Source of the DNA: Arthrobacter sp. StoSoilB22
GTDB lineage: Bacteria; Actinomycetota; Actinomycetes; Actinomycetales; Micrococcaceae
Assembly: GCF_019977315.1 (NCBI RefSeq)
Contig: NZ_AP024652.1
Span: 3,224,001 to 3,288,000, forward strand
Direction of reading: 5' to 3'
DNA length: 64,000 nt
The notes under the pieces: model-generated
Told to the model about the DNA's origin: nothing
Databases searched by the model: none
The model's input: the letters and a program-made list of their open reading frames with translations, nothing else
Translations under genes and position numbers: made by a program
Part shown: in pieces, positions 15,967 through 25,472 of the stretch
How positions within the stretch are numbered: the first letter of the stretch is position 1
How the letters are laid out: each line of letters begins with the position of its first letter

Positions 15967-16689
15967 TCAGCGGTATTCCGGGTTTTCGAAATCAAATCGG
16001 GTGCCCGCTTTCCATTCCTCCGGCAAGTTGCCGTAGGCCGGAATGCCCCCGGCATCGCGCAGGAGCTTGGCCATGTGGAGGAGGTTCCACGTCATGAAGG
16101 TGGTGTTCCTGTTAGTAAAATCACTCTCCGGCCCACCCGATCCTTCGTCCAGATAGCTGGGACCCGGACCCACAGGACCGATCCACCCGGCGTCGGCCTG
16201 GGGAGGAATGGTGAAGCCGATGTGCTGCAGGCTGTACAGCACATTCATGGAACAGTGCTTGATGCCGTCCTCGTTGCCAGTGATGAGGCAACCGCCCACC
16301 TTGGGGTAGAACGCCCATTGGCCCTTGCTGGTCAACTCGCCCGAATGGGCGTATAACCGCTCGATGAGCTTCTTGGTTTGGGACGAGTTGTCGCCCAGCC
16401 AGATAGGCCCGGCGACCACGACAATATCGGCGTCGCGGACGTCACGGTAGATCTCCGGCCATTCATCGGTCTTCCATCCGTGCTCGCGCATATCCGGATA
16501 CACACCGCTGGCGATGTCGTGGTCCACTGTCCGGAAGAGCCGGGTTGTGACGCCCTGCTTCTCCATGATGTCCCGGCTGATTTTGATCAGGCCATCAGTG
16601 TTGCTGAGCTGCGGCGAAGGTTTCAGGGTGCCATTGAAGAAGACGGCCTTAAGGCCCTCATAACCTTCCGGCTTGAGGTGGGTGTTCAC
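15967..16689 (-). CDS. Flavodoxin-family NAD(P)H-dependent oxidoreductase
   Basis: 240 aa from a GTG with AAGGAG upstream. N-terminal strand KAVFFNGTLKPSPQLSNTDGLI forms the FMN phosphate loop; ADIVVVAGPIWLGDNSSQTKKLIERL is the second FMN contact typical of the NADPH-dependent FMN reductase/flavodoxin superfamily. Probably a soluble flavoenzyme reducing a quinone, nitro-compound or flavin; substrate not predictable. A small direct repeat AGCGGTATTCCGG occurs twice at its 3' end, partly inside the last codons. Confidence 0.87.
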   Translation of the reverse strand: MNTHLKPEGYEGLKAVFFNGTLKPSPQLSNTDGLIKISRDIMEKQGVTTRLFRTVDHDIASGVYPDMREHGWKTDEWPEIYRDVRDADIVVVAGPIWLGDNSSQTKKLIERLYAHSGELTSKGQWAFYPKVGGCLITGNEDGIKHCSMNVLYSLQHIGFTIPPQADAGWIGPVGPGPSYLDEGSGGPESDFTNRNTTFMTWNLLHMAKLLRDAGGIPAYGNLPEEWKAGTRFDFENPEYR

Positions 16690-16751
16690 TTTCTGCTCCT
16701 TCTGCTGGCTGCTTGCTTGCTGCGTGCTGGAACGTACGGTGAGGCCTCGGG

Positions 16752-17351
16752 TCAGGAAACCTTGTTGAGGAATGCCGAGGCGTGCGCTTCAAGGGCCTTG
16801 CCGCTGGCAGCGACGTCCCAGCGCCACAGGAGGTTGCCATCAACCAAGCCAAAGATCCGTGTTGCCGCTGTGTACTCCTTGGAGTGGCTTCCGCGCATCA
16901 CCATGTCGGTGCTCAGCTGGATCTGGGGTCCCTTGATTTGGCCGTAGTAGAGCTCAGTGATTCCGCCAGGGTGGGAGATCGATACGGAGATGTCGAAACC
17001 GCCCTCCTTGTTGCGCCGCTCCTCGACTTCGTCGGCAGTCTTGAGAACGGGGACGATGTCGGCCGGGATCAGACCCGGGCCTCCGTCGCCTTCTTCAAGC
17101 TTCCGCTCCAAAGCCCAGAACCCCGTCTCAACAGTCAACGGGCGCAACTTTTCGCCGGCGTCATCACTGAGCCAGGTCTCGGCCCTGTACTGCAGGTACG
17201 GGAGCCCGTTGTGCGTGAATGACACATGCTGGACGAAATGTTCGGAGTCCTCGTCTCCGCTGCCGAGCCGGCCGCGGCCTTCCCACTCACCAATGAGCCA
17301 GGAAAGAGGGACGAGTTCAGGCGTCAGATCTGTGGGGATCTCAATAGGCAC
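16752..17351 (-). CDS. Nitrobindin-like beta-barrel protein (FABP/THAP4 family)
   Basis: 199 aa from a GTG with AGAGG upstream. The G-x-W-x-G-x-G motif of nitrobindins is present as LSWLIGEWEGRGRLG near residue 20, followed by alternating beta strands (HVSFTHNGLPYLQYRAETW, TVETGFWALERK, GITELYYGQIKGPQIQL). Bacterial nitrobindins bind heme b and scavenge or isomerise peroxynitrite. I did not fix the proximal heme His with certainty, so heme binding here is inferred from the family. Confidence 0.88.
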   Translation of the reverse strand: MPIEIPTDLTPELVPLSWLIGEWEGRGRLGSGDEDSEHFVQHVSFTHNGLPYLQYRAETWLSDDAGEKLRPLTVETGFWALERKLEEGDGGPGLIPADIVPVLKTADEVEERRNKEGGFDISVSISHPGGITELYYGQIKGPQIQLSTDMVMRGSHSKEYTAATRIFGLVDGNLLWRWDVAASGKALEAHASAFLNKVS

Positions 17352-17387
17352 AACGATTACCTCTGTTGGGCTGCAGGATCAGAAGGG

Positions 17388-17501
17388 TTACTTCTGGCCC
17401 TTGAAAAGGCGGTAGACGACAAAACCCGCAAACCATGCCATGGCGACGCTGGCCAGGCCAAGGAGAACGAGGAAGAAGATTTCAAATGCGAGTACAGACA
17501 T
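17388..17501 (-). CDS. 37-residue single-span membrane microprotein
   Basis: Short minus-strand frame: MSVLAFEIFFLVLLGLASVA followed by MAWFAGFVVYRLFKGQK and a stop. One helix spans about residues 7-31 and the C-terminus is basic, so it should sit N-out/C-in. AGGA lies 9 nt before the ATG. It lies between the membrane protein gene and the nitrobindin-like gene on the same strand, probably in one transcript. No family is recognised. A good start, good ribosome site and membrane-like composition support coding. Confidence 0.65.
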   Translation of the reverse strand: MSVLAFEIFFLVLLGLASVAMAWFAGFVVYRLFKGQK

Positions 17502-17517
17502 GATGCAATCCTAACCG

Positions 17518-18252
17518 TTAGTAGATGAGTAGTTTGTCTATGAAGTAAGCCAAGGCCCCCACAGCCCAAACGGGCGCCACGCCCATTCCGATCGCCGCCG
17601 GGATATTGAGTCGCCCCCGCCGAAGGGTGGTCATTCGGCGGAAACACACCAGAACGGATCCCACCACCACGCCCACCAGGGCTGCGGGAAGTACGGCGAT
17701 ATCCGAGAAGACCAGACCTGCCAGCGGTCCCATGAGTCCGGCCATCACCACACCGAGCGGAGCCACAATGCGATCCGGCCAGCGAATGATTCCCACAATG
17801 AGGGCAACTGCCGCGCTGAGGCCCGCCACCAGGACCATCTCCTTGACGCCGTTGAATCGCGCGCTGGCGATCCACCCCGCGCCCAGGCAGTTCAGCAACA
17901 CACCGGCGGAGCAGCCAAGAGTGGACTCCAGGCGTTGGGCCTGCCCTGTCCCCCTGATGAGCTGGACCACGAACACCGCCATCACACCCAGCGCTACGAA
18001 CGCCGGGGTACCGTCCAGGAATCCCGGCGCCGGCATGTAGGCAGCGGCTACGGCCGATCCTGCACCGGCAAGCCCAATAACGGCGGCCAACGTCTTCTTG
18101 GCGGGAACAGCAAGGAAATGCGGCCAGCCTATCCCCACCGCCGCGGACGCCGCGATGCCTGCACCCACCATGGCTTCCCGGGAAACGAAGGTGCTGGCCA
18201 CGATGGCTACGAGCGCCACGAGTCCGAATACCCCGATGCTCCAAGACTTCAC
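17518..18252 (-). CDS. Polytopic membrane protein of unknown function
   Basis: 244 aa from a GTG. About eight hydrophobic helices with very short loops: GVFGLVALVAIVASTFV, MVGAGIAASAAVGIGWPHFL, TLAAVIGLAGAGSAVAAAY, PAFVALGVMAVFVVQLI and others. Similar proteins are common as conserved hypothetical permease-like genes in Micrococcaceae. No transporter signature is seen. Start of a minus-strand run that includes the microprotein and perhaps the nitrobindin-like gene. Confidence 0.8.
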   Translation of the reverse strand: MKSWSIGVFGLVALVAIVASTFVSREAMVGAGIAASAAVGIGWPHFLAVPAKKTLAAVIGLAGAGSAVAAAYMPAPGFLDGTPAFVALGVMAVFVVQLIRGTGQAQRLESTLGCSAGVLLNCLGAGWIASARFNGVKEMVLVAGLSAAVALIVGIIRWPDRIVAPLGVVMAGLMGPLAGLVFSDIAVLPAALVGVVVGSVLVCFRRMTTLRRGRLNIPAAIGMGVAPVWAVGALAYFIDKLLIY

Positions 18253-18354
18253 TGTGTGCCGACCTCAATCCGATGTGCCTTACGACCTCCCGACAATCCT
18301 GCCTTAAGCCGGCCCAATATGTCGTAATTCCAGTGCTTGCCCGTCACGAATCCA

Positions 18355-18382
18355 TGTGTCGCAAGGCACTGATGGGTATACT
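18355..18382 (+). promoter_or_regulatory. Putative promoter of the GlnR-like regulator gene
   Basis: TATACT at 18377-18382 is a strong -10, with TGTGTC at 18355-18360 as a weak -35 (16 bp spacer). It would give a ~125-nt leader containing a small CCGGTGAGAAGCCGG hairpin near 18459-18473. Confidence 0.5.
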
Positions 18383-18512
18383 CAGACTTCAACAGCGCAC
18401 TGTGTTTGCCGCAATCCCGTTACAACGGTAGAGGCTGCGCATGTGTTGTGACCGACCGGTGAGAAGCCGGTTTCGACGCCCGATGATGCGCGTACAGCCC
18501 ATTGGAGGAACT

Positions 18513-19211
18513 ATGTCGCACATCCTGCTCCTAACGAACAGCACCGGCTCATCGGTGGACATTTTGCCTGCCTTGGAGTTGCTGAACCACCGTGTGCACA
18601 TCCTCCCGGCAGAACCCACGGCCCTCCTGGAGACCGACCCCACGGACATCGTCTTCCTTGATGCCCGCAAAGATCTAGTGGGCGCCCGCTCGCTCACCCA
18701 GTTGTTGAAGGCGACCGGCCTCAGCGCACCGCTCATGCTGATCCTCACGGAAGGTGGCATGGCTGCTGTCTCGTCCGCGTGGGCCGTAGATGACATCGTG
18801 CTGGACTCGGCCGGACCCGCAGAAGTCGAGGCGCGTATTCGGCTCGCCATGGCGCGTGCCGTGCCCGGCGAAGAGGAAGCCCAGACCGAAATCCGGGCAG
18901 CCGGCGTCGTGATTGACGAGGCGAGCTACACCGCCCGTGTCAGCGGCCAGCCCCTCAACCTGACGTTCAAGGAGTTCGAACTCCTGAAGTACCTCGCCCA
19001 GCACCCGGGCAGGGTGTTCACCCGTCAGCAGCTGCTGACGGAAGTCTGGGGCTACGACTATTACGGCGGCACCCGGACCGTGGACGTCCACATCCGGCGG
19101 CTTCGCGCCAAGCTGGGCGTGGATCACGAGAACCTGATCAGCACTGTCCGCAACGTTGGCTACCGGCTGACCCTTGTCCGTCTCACGGACGAAGAGTTGT
19201 CCGAAGCCTGA
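18513..19211 (+). CDS. glnR: GlnR-like orphan response regulator (OmpR winged helix)
   Basis: 232 aa from the ATG at 18513, chosen for the GGAGGA site 6 nt upstream. The N-terminal receiver-like domain [35 protein letters not shown], with D50 in [21 protein letters not shown], matches the GlnR pattern, which lacks the usual full phosphorylation pocket. The C-terminal winged helix is [52 protein letters not shown]. No kinase gene is adjacent. GlnR controls nitrogen assimilation in actinomycetes and its neighbour is often mshD, as here. Symbol assigned by family resemblance and synteny. Confidence 0.85.
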   Translation: MSHILLLTNSTGSSVDILPALELLNHRVHILPAEPTALLETDPTDIVFLDARKDLVGARSLTQLLKATGLSAPLMLILTEGGMAAVSSAWAVDDIVLDSAGPAEVEARIRLAMARAVPGEEEAQTEIRAAGVVIDEASYTARVSGQPLNLTFKEFELLKYLAQHPGRVFTRQQLLTEVWGYDYYGGTRTVDVHIRRLRAKLGVDHENLISTVRNVGYRLTLVRLTDEELSEA

Positions 19212-19245
19212 AGGCTGTTTTCGAGCGACCACTGGATTAGACAAG

Positions 19246-19281
19246 AAAAAGGCCAGGATCCACAAGGATCCTGGCCTTTTT
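19246..19281 (+). terminator. Intrinsic terminator after the GlnR-like gene
   Basis: AAAAAGGCCAGGATCC and GGATCCTGGCCTTTTT make a perfect 16-bp stem around a 4-nt loop, followed by a T run. Confidence 0.95.
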
Positions 19282-19291
19282 CTTTGCTACT

Positions 19292-19400
19292 TGGTGGAGG
19301 ACATACGGGTCGAACGTATCGAGGCCACCCCACTGGTGGATCCCCCCTGCGCTGACTCACGGATAAACCGCGAGGCGAACGAGATAACGAGACTACCTCC
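19292..19400 (-). other. tRNA-like 3' half with encoded CCA (degenerate or unusual tRNA)
   Basis: On the minus strand ATACG-TTCGACC-CGTAT (19303-19319) is a perfect T-arm with a standard 7-nt loop. It is followed at once by GTCCTCC, discriminator A and CCA (19292-19302). A GGAGG at 19396-19400 could pair with the last five acceptor bases, and CCACC-AGTGG-GGTGG could form a long variable arm. But the span is 106 nt before the terminal CCA, two acceptor positions mismatch, and no normal D-arm or GG in the D-loop is seen. It may be a decayed tRNA, an attachment-site remnant or chance. Confidence 0.3.
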
Positions 19401-19454
19401 CATTTCCGAGGACATCAAATCACGCAGCTTGCACTGGACGTATAGCCTTGCATC

Positions 19455-20426
19455 ATGAGTCACGCGCACCCGGAAAACTGGCCCGTACTGATTATTGCCG
19501 GCGCCTTGGACAGTGAGCTCCTCAAGGACGTCACGGCCCTGGCCGCCGCTGCCGGGGAATCGGACGGGAATCCCCCCTTCTCCGAGCAGACGTTGGTCAT
19601 GCTGCGCGGCGCAGACGCCGGGGACCACTCTGTCCTGTCTTTGGTCCTATATGCCCCTGACGAAGACTCAGATCCTGCCACCGCTGATGACCTGGCGGGG
19701 GTCGCGGTGGTCGTCGAAAGTGATGACGGGAGCGGCGTGCTGGAGTTGGCCGTCCACCCCAGCTACCGCAATCAGGGCGTGGCAGGAAAGCTGCTGGGTG
19801 CCCTGCAGGGCAAGCGGGGCCTCAAGGGTTTAAGTGCGTGGTCGCACGGCAACCACGAAGCGGCCGCCGAGCTCGCCACGAGCTTTGGCTACGGTCCGGT
19901 GCGCGAATTGTGGAAGATGCGGCTGATGTCCTCAACCTCCGCACTGCCCGACGCCGGACTTCCGGACGGGATTTCGATCCGCACCTTCGTGCCGGGCCAG
20001 GATGAGCAGCCTTGGCTGGAAGCCAACAGGGCCGCTTTCTCCCACCACCCAGAGCAAGGTTCCATGACACTGGCGGACCTTGAGGCTCGCAAGGCTGAAG
20101 ATTGGTTCGATCCCGAAGGTTTCCTGTTGGCCGTCAATGGTGAAGGCGAGCTGTTGGGATTCCACTGGACCAAGGTCCACCCCCGGCAGGGTCCGCACCC
20201 GGCCATCGGCGAGGTCTACGTGGTGGGGGTGACTCCTGCGGCGCAGGGTTTGGGTCTGGGCAAGGCCCTTACCGTTGCGGGAATCAAGCATCTCCAGGAC
20301 CAAGGCCTGCATGCTGTGATGCTGTACGTGGACGCCGACAACGAGGCAGCAGTAGCTCTATATCAGAAACTCGGCTTTGTTCGTTGGGACACCGATGTGA
20401 TGTATGGGCCTTTAACCAAAAATTAA
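19455..20426 (+). CDS. mshD: Mycothiol synthase
   Basis: 323 aa. MshD acetylates cysteinyl-glucosaminyl-inositol with acetyl-CoA in the last step of mycothiol synthesis. Two GNAT domains are visible: the first with ELAVHPSYRNQGVAGKLLGAL, the second, catalytic one with EVYVVGVTPAAQGLGLGKALTVAGIKHL and VMLYVDADNEAAVALYQKLGF. FHWTKVHPRQGPHPAIGEVYVVGV matches known MshD proteins. A TATAGC box at 19441-19446 lies 8 nt before the ATG, so the message is probably leaderless. Its presence shows the host uses mycothiol. Confidence 0.95.
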   Translation: MSHAHPENWPVLIIAGALDSELLKDVTALAAAAGESDGNPPFSEQTLVMLRGADAGDHSVLSLVLYAPDEDSDPATADDLAGVAVVVESDDGSGVLELAVHPSYRNQGVAGKLLGALQGKRGLKGLSAWSHGNHEAAAELATSFGYGPVRELWKMRLMSSTSALPDAGLPDGISIRTFVPGQDEQPWLEANRAAFSHHPEQGSMTLADLEARKAEDWFDPEGFLLAVNGEGELLGFHWTKVHPRQGPHPAIGEVYVVGVTPAAQGLGLGKALTVAGIKHLQDQGLHAVMLYVDADNEAAVALYQKLGFVRWDTDVMYGPLTKN

Positions 20427-20462
20427 CCTGACGGGATCACTTGCCTGAAAGCAGGTGACATC

Positions 20463-20492
20463 TTGGATTCGAGCGCCGGAATTGCTTGTAAT
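20463..20492 (+). promoter_or_regulatory. Putative ppk1 promoter
   Basis: TTGGAT (20463-20468) and TGTAAT (20487-20492) are 18 bp apart, ~38 nt before the ppk1 ATG. An upstream imperfect hairpin TCACTTGC...GCAGGTGA (20440-20460 region) could end the mshD message. Confidence 0.4.
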
Positions 20493-20529
20493 GTGGGAGG
20501 AAACCCCGTCCTGAGCTTAGGAGAACCCC

Positions 20530-22779
20530 ATGCAGCCGGACCCCGTCGGCACCGCCGGATCCACTTCGAAGGGAGCAACACTGCCCCCGCGCTTCGGATC
20601 ATCGGAAGTGCCGGCTTCGCGAGCCACTCAGGACCGCATCGATATTCCGGAATTCGCACCGAGCCTGGAGCCCGAAGGCGACATCTCCCCGGACCGCTTC
20701 CTGGACCGCGAACTCAGCTGGCTGGCCTTCAACTCCCGCGTGCTGGAGCTCGCTGAAGATCCTGACCTCTTCCTGCTGGAACGCGTCAGCTTCCTGTCCA
20801 TTTTCGCGTCCAACCTGGACGAGTTCTTCATGGTTCGGGTGGCCGGCCTCAAGCGGCGCATCGCCACAGGTTTGGCCGTGCCCTCCCCTGCAGGGCTGAG
20901 CCCCATTGAAGTGCTGGAGCAAATCAGCGAAGAGGCCCATAGGCTGCAGGAACGCCACGCCAGGGTTTTCGCCGAGCAAATTCGCCCGGCACTGGCCTAT
21001 GAGCACATCCACATCATGCACTGGCATGAGCTGGACGAAGATGCACGCCACCGGATCAGCGTTATGTTCCAGGAGAAGGTCTTCCCCATCCTGACTCCGC
21101 TGGCGGTGGACCCGGCGCACCCATTCCCGTACATCTCGGGCCTCTCCCTGAACCTTGCCGTGATCGTCAGCAATCCGATCAGCGACAAAGAGCTCTTCGC
21201 CCGTGTGAAGGTCCCGGACCAACTCCCCCGACTCATCTCAGTGGACGGCCCCCGTGCCGGTGCCATCCCGGGCCGCGTGGCCCGATTCATCGCCCTGGAA
21301 GAAGTCATCGCTGTCCACCTGGACAAGCTGTTCCCCGGCATGGAAGTCCTGGAGCACCACACCTTCCGCGTCACCCGCAACGAGGACCTGGAAGTAGAAG
21401 AGGACGACGCCGAGAACCTCCTTCAGGCTTTGGAGAAGGAACTGCTGCGCCGCCGCTTCGGCCCTCCGGTACGTCTGGAAGTAACCACGGACATCAACCC
21501 GAACATCAAAGCTCTGCTGATCCGGGAGCTTGGTGTTGAAGAGTCCGAGGTCTACTCCGTTCCCGCGCCGTTGGATCTCCGTGGACTGTCAGCCATCAGT
21601 GCCATTGATCGCGCGGATCTGCATTACCCCAAGCATGTACCCCACACCTCGCGGTACCTCAACGAGTCCGAGACCTCGAAGGCCGCCAACGTGTTCGCCG
21701 CGATGCGCCGAAGGGATATTCTGCTCCACCACCCGTATGACTCGTTTTCCACCTCCGTCCAGGCTTTCCTGGAGCAGGCGGCCGCGGACCCCAAGGTGCA
21801 GGCCATCAAGCAAACCCTGTACCGGACCTCCGGTGACTCCCCCATCGTTGACGCCCTCATCGATGCTGCTGAGGCAGGCAAGCAGGTCCTGGCCCTCGTT
21901 GAAATCAAAGCCCGCTTTGATGAGCAGGCCAACATCTCCTGGGCGCGAAAGCTCGAGCAAGCGGGCGTTCACGTGGTGTATGGCATCGTGGGCCTGAAAA
22001 CTCACTGCAAGTTGTCCTTGGTGGTTCGCCAGGAGGTGGACGGGTTGCGCCGCTACTGCCACATCGGCACCGGCAACTACCACCCGCGCACCGCCCGCTA
22101 TTACGAAGACCTTGGCCTCCTGACAGCCAACGAGCAAGTGGGCGAGGATCTGTCCAAACTGTTCAACCAGCTCTCCGGCTACGCCCCGAAGTCCACGTTC
22201 AAGCGGTTGCTTGTAGCGCCGCGATCGGTGCGTGCGGGCTTGATGGACAGGATTGAAGGCGAAATCCGCAGGGCCCAGGCCGGCACTCCCGGACTGGTGC
22301 AGATCAAGGTCAACTCCATGGTGGATGAAGCCATCATTGATGCCCTTTACCGAGCCTCCCAGGCCGGCGTGAGGGTTGACGTCGTGGTGCGCGGTATTTG
22401 CTCCCTGCGGCCCGGCGTCCCGGGACTCAGCGAGAACATCAGGGTCCGTTCCGTCCTGGGTCGCTTCCTTGAACACTCACGCGTCTTTGCCTTTGGCAAC
22501 GGTGGCGAGCCAGTGGTGTACATCGGTTCCGCTGACATGATGCACCGCAACCTGGATCGCCGCGTTGAGGCGCTGGTTCAGCTGGCCAGCAAGGAAGACA
22601 CGGCAACGGTCATGGACTTGATGCGTCGCTACGTCGACGACGGGACAGCCAGTTGGCACTTGGACAGCAGCGGACACTGGACAAGGCATCACTTGGATGA
22701 CGAGGGCAAGCCGTTGCTGGACATGCAGTCCTGGCTCCTGGCCTCCCGCTCGCGCCAACGTGCTGCGGCCCGGCGGTAA
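20530..22779 (+). CDS. ppk1: Polyphosphate kinase 1
   Basis: 749 aa, slightly longer than E. coli PPK because of a Ser/Pro-rich N-terminus. It reversibly transfers the ATP gamma-phosphate to polyphosphate through a phosphohistidine. N domain [22 protein letters not shown]; the catalytic His is H492 in [16 protein letters not shown]; the second phospholipase-D-like motif is in [25 protein letters not shown]-type C2 domain [24 protein letters not shown] precedes the ATG. The next gene starts 8 nt after its stop, so both form an operon. Confidence 0.97.
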   Translation: MQPDPVGTAGSTSKGATLPPRFGSSEVPASRATQDRIDIPEFAPSLEPEGDISPDRFLDRELSWLAFNSRVLELAEDPDLFLLERVSFLSIFASNLDEFFMVRVAGLKRRIATGLAVPSPAGLSPIEVLEQISEEAHRLQERHARVFAEQIRPALAYEHIHIMHWHELDEDARHRISVMFQEKVFPILTPLAVDPAHPFPYISGLSLNLAVIVSNPISDKELFARVKVPDQLPRLISVDGPRAGAIPGRVARFIALEEVIAVHLDKLFPGMEVLEHHTFRVTRNEDLEVEEDDAENLLQALEKELLRRRFGPPVRLEVTTDINPNIKALLIRELGVEESEVYSVPAPLDLRGLSAISAIDRADLHYPKHVPHTSRYLNESETSKAANVFAAMRRRDILLHHPYDSFSTSVQAFLEQAAADPKVQAIKQTLYRTSGDSPIVDALIDAAEAGKQVLALVEIKARFDEQANISWARKLEQAGVHVVYGIVGLKTHCKLSLVVRQEVDGLRRYCHIGTGNYHPRTARYYEDLGLLTANEQVGEDLSKLFNQLSGYAPKSTFKRLLVAPRSVRAGLMDRIEGEIRRAQAGTPGLVQIKVNSMVDEAIIDALYRASQAGVRVDVVVRGICSLRPGVPGLSENIRVRSVLGRFLEHSRVFAFGNGGEPVVYIGSADMMHRNLDRRVEALVQLASKEDTATVMDLMRRYVDDGTASWHLDSSGHWTRHHLDDEGKPLLDMQSWLLASRSRQRAAARR

Positions 22780-22787
22780 GGACCCAG

Positions 22788-23756
22788 TTGAACAGCGATA
22801 CCCCCGTGGCGGATCAAACAGACCACCCCGGCGAGGCGGTGGCCGTTGTCGCCGCCGGCGCCATTCCTTGGCGCATCACCAAAGGTGCCCTCGAGGTCCT
22901 CCTGATCCATCGTCCCCGGTATGACGACTGGTCATGGCCCAAAGGAAAACTCGACGCCGGGGAAACAGTTCCCGAGTGCGCTGCCCGTGAGGTGTGGGAA
23001 GAGATAGGACTCCAGGCCCCGCTGGGCATACCTCTTCCGGCAATTCACTACCGCGTCAGTGCCGGCTTGAAGGTGGTCAGGTACTGGGCAGTGAAGGTCA
23101 ACGGCGCCCAGCTTCGGCCCGATGGCAAAGAAGTGGACAGTGTCATGTGGTGCAGCCCGGACCGGGCTGCAAGCTTCCTGAGTAACCCATCAGATGTGGA
23201 GCCGCTGGAATACCTTCAGAAGGCCCACGTCCGCGGTGAACTAGACACATGGCCGCTGGTGCTGATCCGCCATGCCAAAGCGAAGCCGCGGTCCTCATGG
23301 ACCAAAGCCGAGGGCGACCGTCCCTTGGCTGCCACAGGCCAGCGGCAAGCAGTTGCCGTCCAGCGCCTGCTGGAGGTGTGGAAACCACAACGTGTGGTCA
23401 CCAGCCCCTGGGCGCGTTGCGTTGCCACCATCGCCCCCTATGCCAAGGCCAGCGGCGTCAAGGTGAAACTGGTGGAAGCACTCACCGAGCACACCCATCA
23501 GCGCTCCCCCAAGAAGACGGCTGCCGCTGTTGAGGCTTTGTTCGACAAGCAGCTGCCGATCGCTGTGTGCACGCATCGCCCGGCTCTGCCGACGGCGTTG
23601 AAGCAGTTGGGCCAGCACATGTCGCAGGCCCTACGTGCACTCCTTCCCACAACAGATCCTTATCTTTCTCCCGGCGAAGTCATTGTTTGCCAGGTAGCGC
23701 GGGGATCCGAGCGGAAAATTGTGTCTGTGGAGCAGGTCAAACCGTTCGACGACTGA
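22788..23756 (+). CDS. Nudix hydrolase fused to a histidine phosphatase domain (MutT1-like)
   Basis: 322 aa from a TTG with AAGGA upstream. Residues ~15-150 are a Nudix domain with box GKLDAGETVPECAAREVWEEIG. From ~165 there is a SixA/phosphoglycerate-mutase-like domain starting LVLIRHAKAKPRSSW (RHA core) with a later CTHRPALPTAL His. The fusion matches mycobacterial MutT1, which hydrolyses 8-oxo-dGTP, diadenosine polyphosphates and related nucleotides in two steps. It follows ppk1 by 8 nt, a pairing seen in other actinobacteria. Confidence 0.93.
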   Translation: MNSDTPVADQTDHPGEAVAVVAAGAIPWRITKGALEVLLIHRPRYDDWSWPKGKLDAGETVPECAAREVWEEIGLQAPLGIPLPAIHYRVSAGLKVVRYWAVKVNGAQLRPDGKEVDSVMWCSPDRAASFLSNPSDVEPLEYLQKAHVRGELDTWPLVLIRHAKAKPRSSWTKAEGDRPLAATGQRQAVAVQRLLEVWKPQRVVTSPWARCVATIAPYAKASGVKVKLVEALTEHTHQRSPKKTAAAVEALFDKQLPIAVCTHRPALPTALKQLGQHMSQALRALLPTTDPYLSPGEVIVCQVARGSERKIVSVEQVKPFDD

Positions 23757-23769
23757 CCCGGCAAACGGC

Positions 23770-23806
23770 TTGACCCTCACTTCTTTGTGTCAGTAGATTG
23801 ATACAA
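23770..23806 (+). promoter_or_regulatory. Promoter with overlapping candidate GntR operator
   Basis: TTGACC (-35, 23770-23775) and TAGATT (-10, 23794-23799) are 18 bp apart. TTGTGTCA (23785-23792) and TGATACAA (23799-23806) are inverted arms (7 of 8 matching) around GTAGAT and straddle the -10. A repressor bound here would block the promoter, fitting autoregulation by the GntR-type gene at 25469. Confidence 0.6.
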
Positions 23807-23825
23807 AAGATGTGGGGGTCTTGCC

Positions 23826-25472
23826 GTGGTTGTTCTGCCAACAATGTTTTTCCTGGGACCGGTAGTCGGTGCCATCATCGTGTACCTGTTCCTGAGGATG
23901 CAGGTCTGGTCCAAGCCTGATGCCCAGTCCGTGGCCTCCCATGGGCTTTGGGTGGGCATCATTGGTTGGATGGCAAGTTCCCTGCAGGGTGCCATGAGCG
24001 CCGGAATCATCAGGTCGAATCCCCTGGGATCAAGCGCTCCTGCAACTCCGGACCAGATCGCCAACGCACTTGCCTGGCCAATTGTCGCGTGCCTCACCGT
24101 CCATGCCCTCGGTCAGCTGAGTTACCCCGCACCGAAGGCACCACGCCGGTACGCAGAGCTGAAGGTCCGGAGGATCAGGGACTTCCTTCCCCGCAAACTC
24201 GCTTGGACCACGGCGGCCATCTTCGGCTACGCAGCTTTGGCCATCGCTTGGATCGCAACCTTGCCAGCGTACACAGCCGTGCCGCCTACGCCGCCGGGCC
24301 AGTCTCCACCTGAGGACAACGGCTACATGGGACAAGGGCAGGACGGACGGATTCCGGGCCTTGAACTTGCCCTTTGGCTCGGCGGGACCTTGCTGGTTCT
24401 GGCCGTGGGAACGTGGCTGGTGCTCCTCCTGATTGCGCGTCGACGCCAGTTGGAAACGCTCGACGGCGATGACAACCGAACTCTACGAACAATAGCCACC
24501 AACCGGCTGCTTCGGACCGTGGCGACCATCGCCGCCGGGCTCGCGAGTATCGCCGGGAACTTCGCATCACAACCGGCCCCCGGAGCCACGTGGCAGTCGT
24601 CCTGGTTCAACATACTGGGGCTGATCAACATGGCAGTTCTCGCGGCAATGTGGTGGTGGCGGGTGCCTGAACTTCCCTCGATCCTCAAAGCTCCTCAAGT
24701 CACGAGCGCAAAAACACTCCGCTCCGATCCTCTAACCCACGGAGCCGCCCGGCTCAGTATTTCCCTTGGAGCAGTGTTGGGCGTGATTGGCGGACTTGCA
24801 CTAGTGGCGGGTGTCGTGGCGATCCTGATGGCCTCACGCCCCCTCGACCCTGGGGCCTTTCCCATCGTGATCGCCATCGCCGCCGCGGCCCTCTTGACAG
24901 CCATTGCGGCCGGCGAGGTGCTGATGGCGCGAAATTATGGCCAACCCGAAGCTCAGCTCCGTTGGCCTCGGCAGGCCGTTTCGCGAGGACTACTCTCCTT
25001 CGCAATCGGAAGCGCCGCGATATTTGCCGTGGCTGTGTCTTTCGCCGTGGCCGCGGAATCACAGACCCTCACCCCCAAGGCTTGGCCGGCGGCTCTTCTG
25101 CTCTCGGCGGTAGTAGCCGCGGCGGGTGCGGCTGCTATCCTCGCCGTGCGCCGCCGTCGTGGTATCCCGGAAAGTGCGGGCGATGCGGGCCTGGACGCCG
25201 CGCTCAGGGCCATCAGCCTGTATCGAATCGTGAGGACACTGGCCGCTTACTGCCTCGGACAGGCCGCAGCGCTGCTCATGATCACCGGCGATGCGTGGTA
25301 CAGCGTATTTGCACCGGGCGACGGCGAATACCCGTTGGCACCCAGCCCGGCCATCACAGTGGGCATGGTCTTGGCGGCCATCGCAGTGATCGTGGCAGTG
25401 GTACCGGTTCGCAGCCTGCTCGGAACCATCCCACGTAGTGATCCTGCTCATCATGAAGAACGGGCGCAATGA
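23826..25472 (+). CDS. Large polytopic membrane protein, GntR-linked, unknown function
   Basis: 548 aa from a GTG. About eleven to twelve hydrophobic helices: FFLGPVVGAIIVYLFL at the N-terminus, pairs around 120-145 and 180-205, and a dense set from ~325 to 535. A soluble, Gln/Pro/Gly-rich loop (PPTPPGQSPPEDNGYMGQGQ) separates two parts. No ATP-binding or known transporter motif is visible. Its last codon overlaps the GntR start by 4 nt, so the regulator presumably serves this protein. YtrA-type GntR regulators usually sit beside ABC exporters or membrane proteins, but no ATPase is present here. Confidence 0.8.
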   Translation: MVVLPTMFFLGPVVGAIIVYLFLRMQVWSKPDAQSVASHGLWVGIIGWMASSLQGAMSAGIIRSNPLGSSAPATPDQIANALAWPIVACLTVHALGQLSYPAPKAPRRYAELKVRRIRDFLPRKLAWTTAAIFGYAALAIAWIATLPAYTAVPPTPPGQSPPEDNGYMGQGQDGRIPGLELALWLGGTLLVLAVGTWLVLLLIARRRQLETLDGDDNRTLRTIATNRLLRTVATIAAGLASIAGNFASQPAPGATWQSSWFNILGLINMAVLAAMWWWRVPELPSILKAPQVTSAKTLRSDPLTHGAARLSISLGAVLGVIGGLALVAGVVAILMASRPLDPGAFPIVIAIAAAALLTAIAAGEVLMARNYGQPEAQLRWPRQAVSRGLLSFAIGSAAIFAVAVSFAVAAESQTLTPKAWPAALLLSAVVAAAGAAAILAVRRRRGIPESAGDAGLDAALRAISLYRIVRTLAAYCLGQAAALLMITGDAWYSVFAPGDGEYPLAPSPAITVGMVLAAIAVIVAVVPVRSLLGTIPRSDPAHHEERAQ

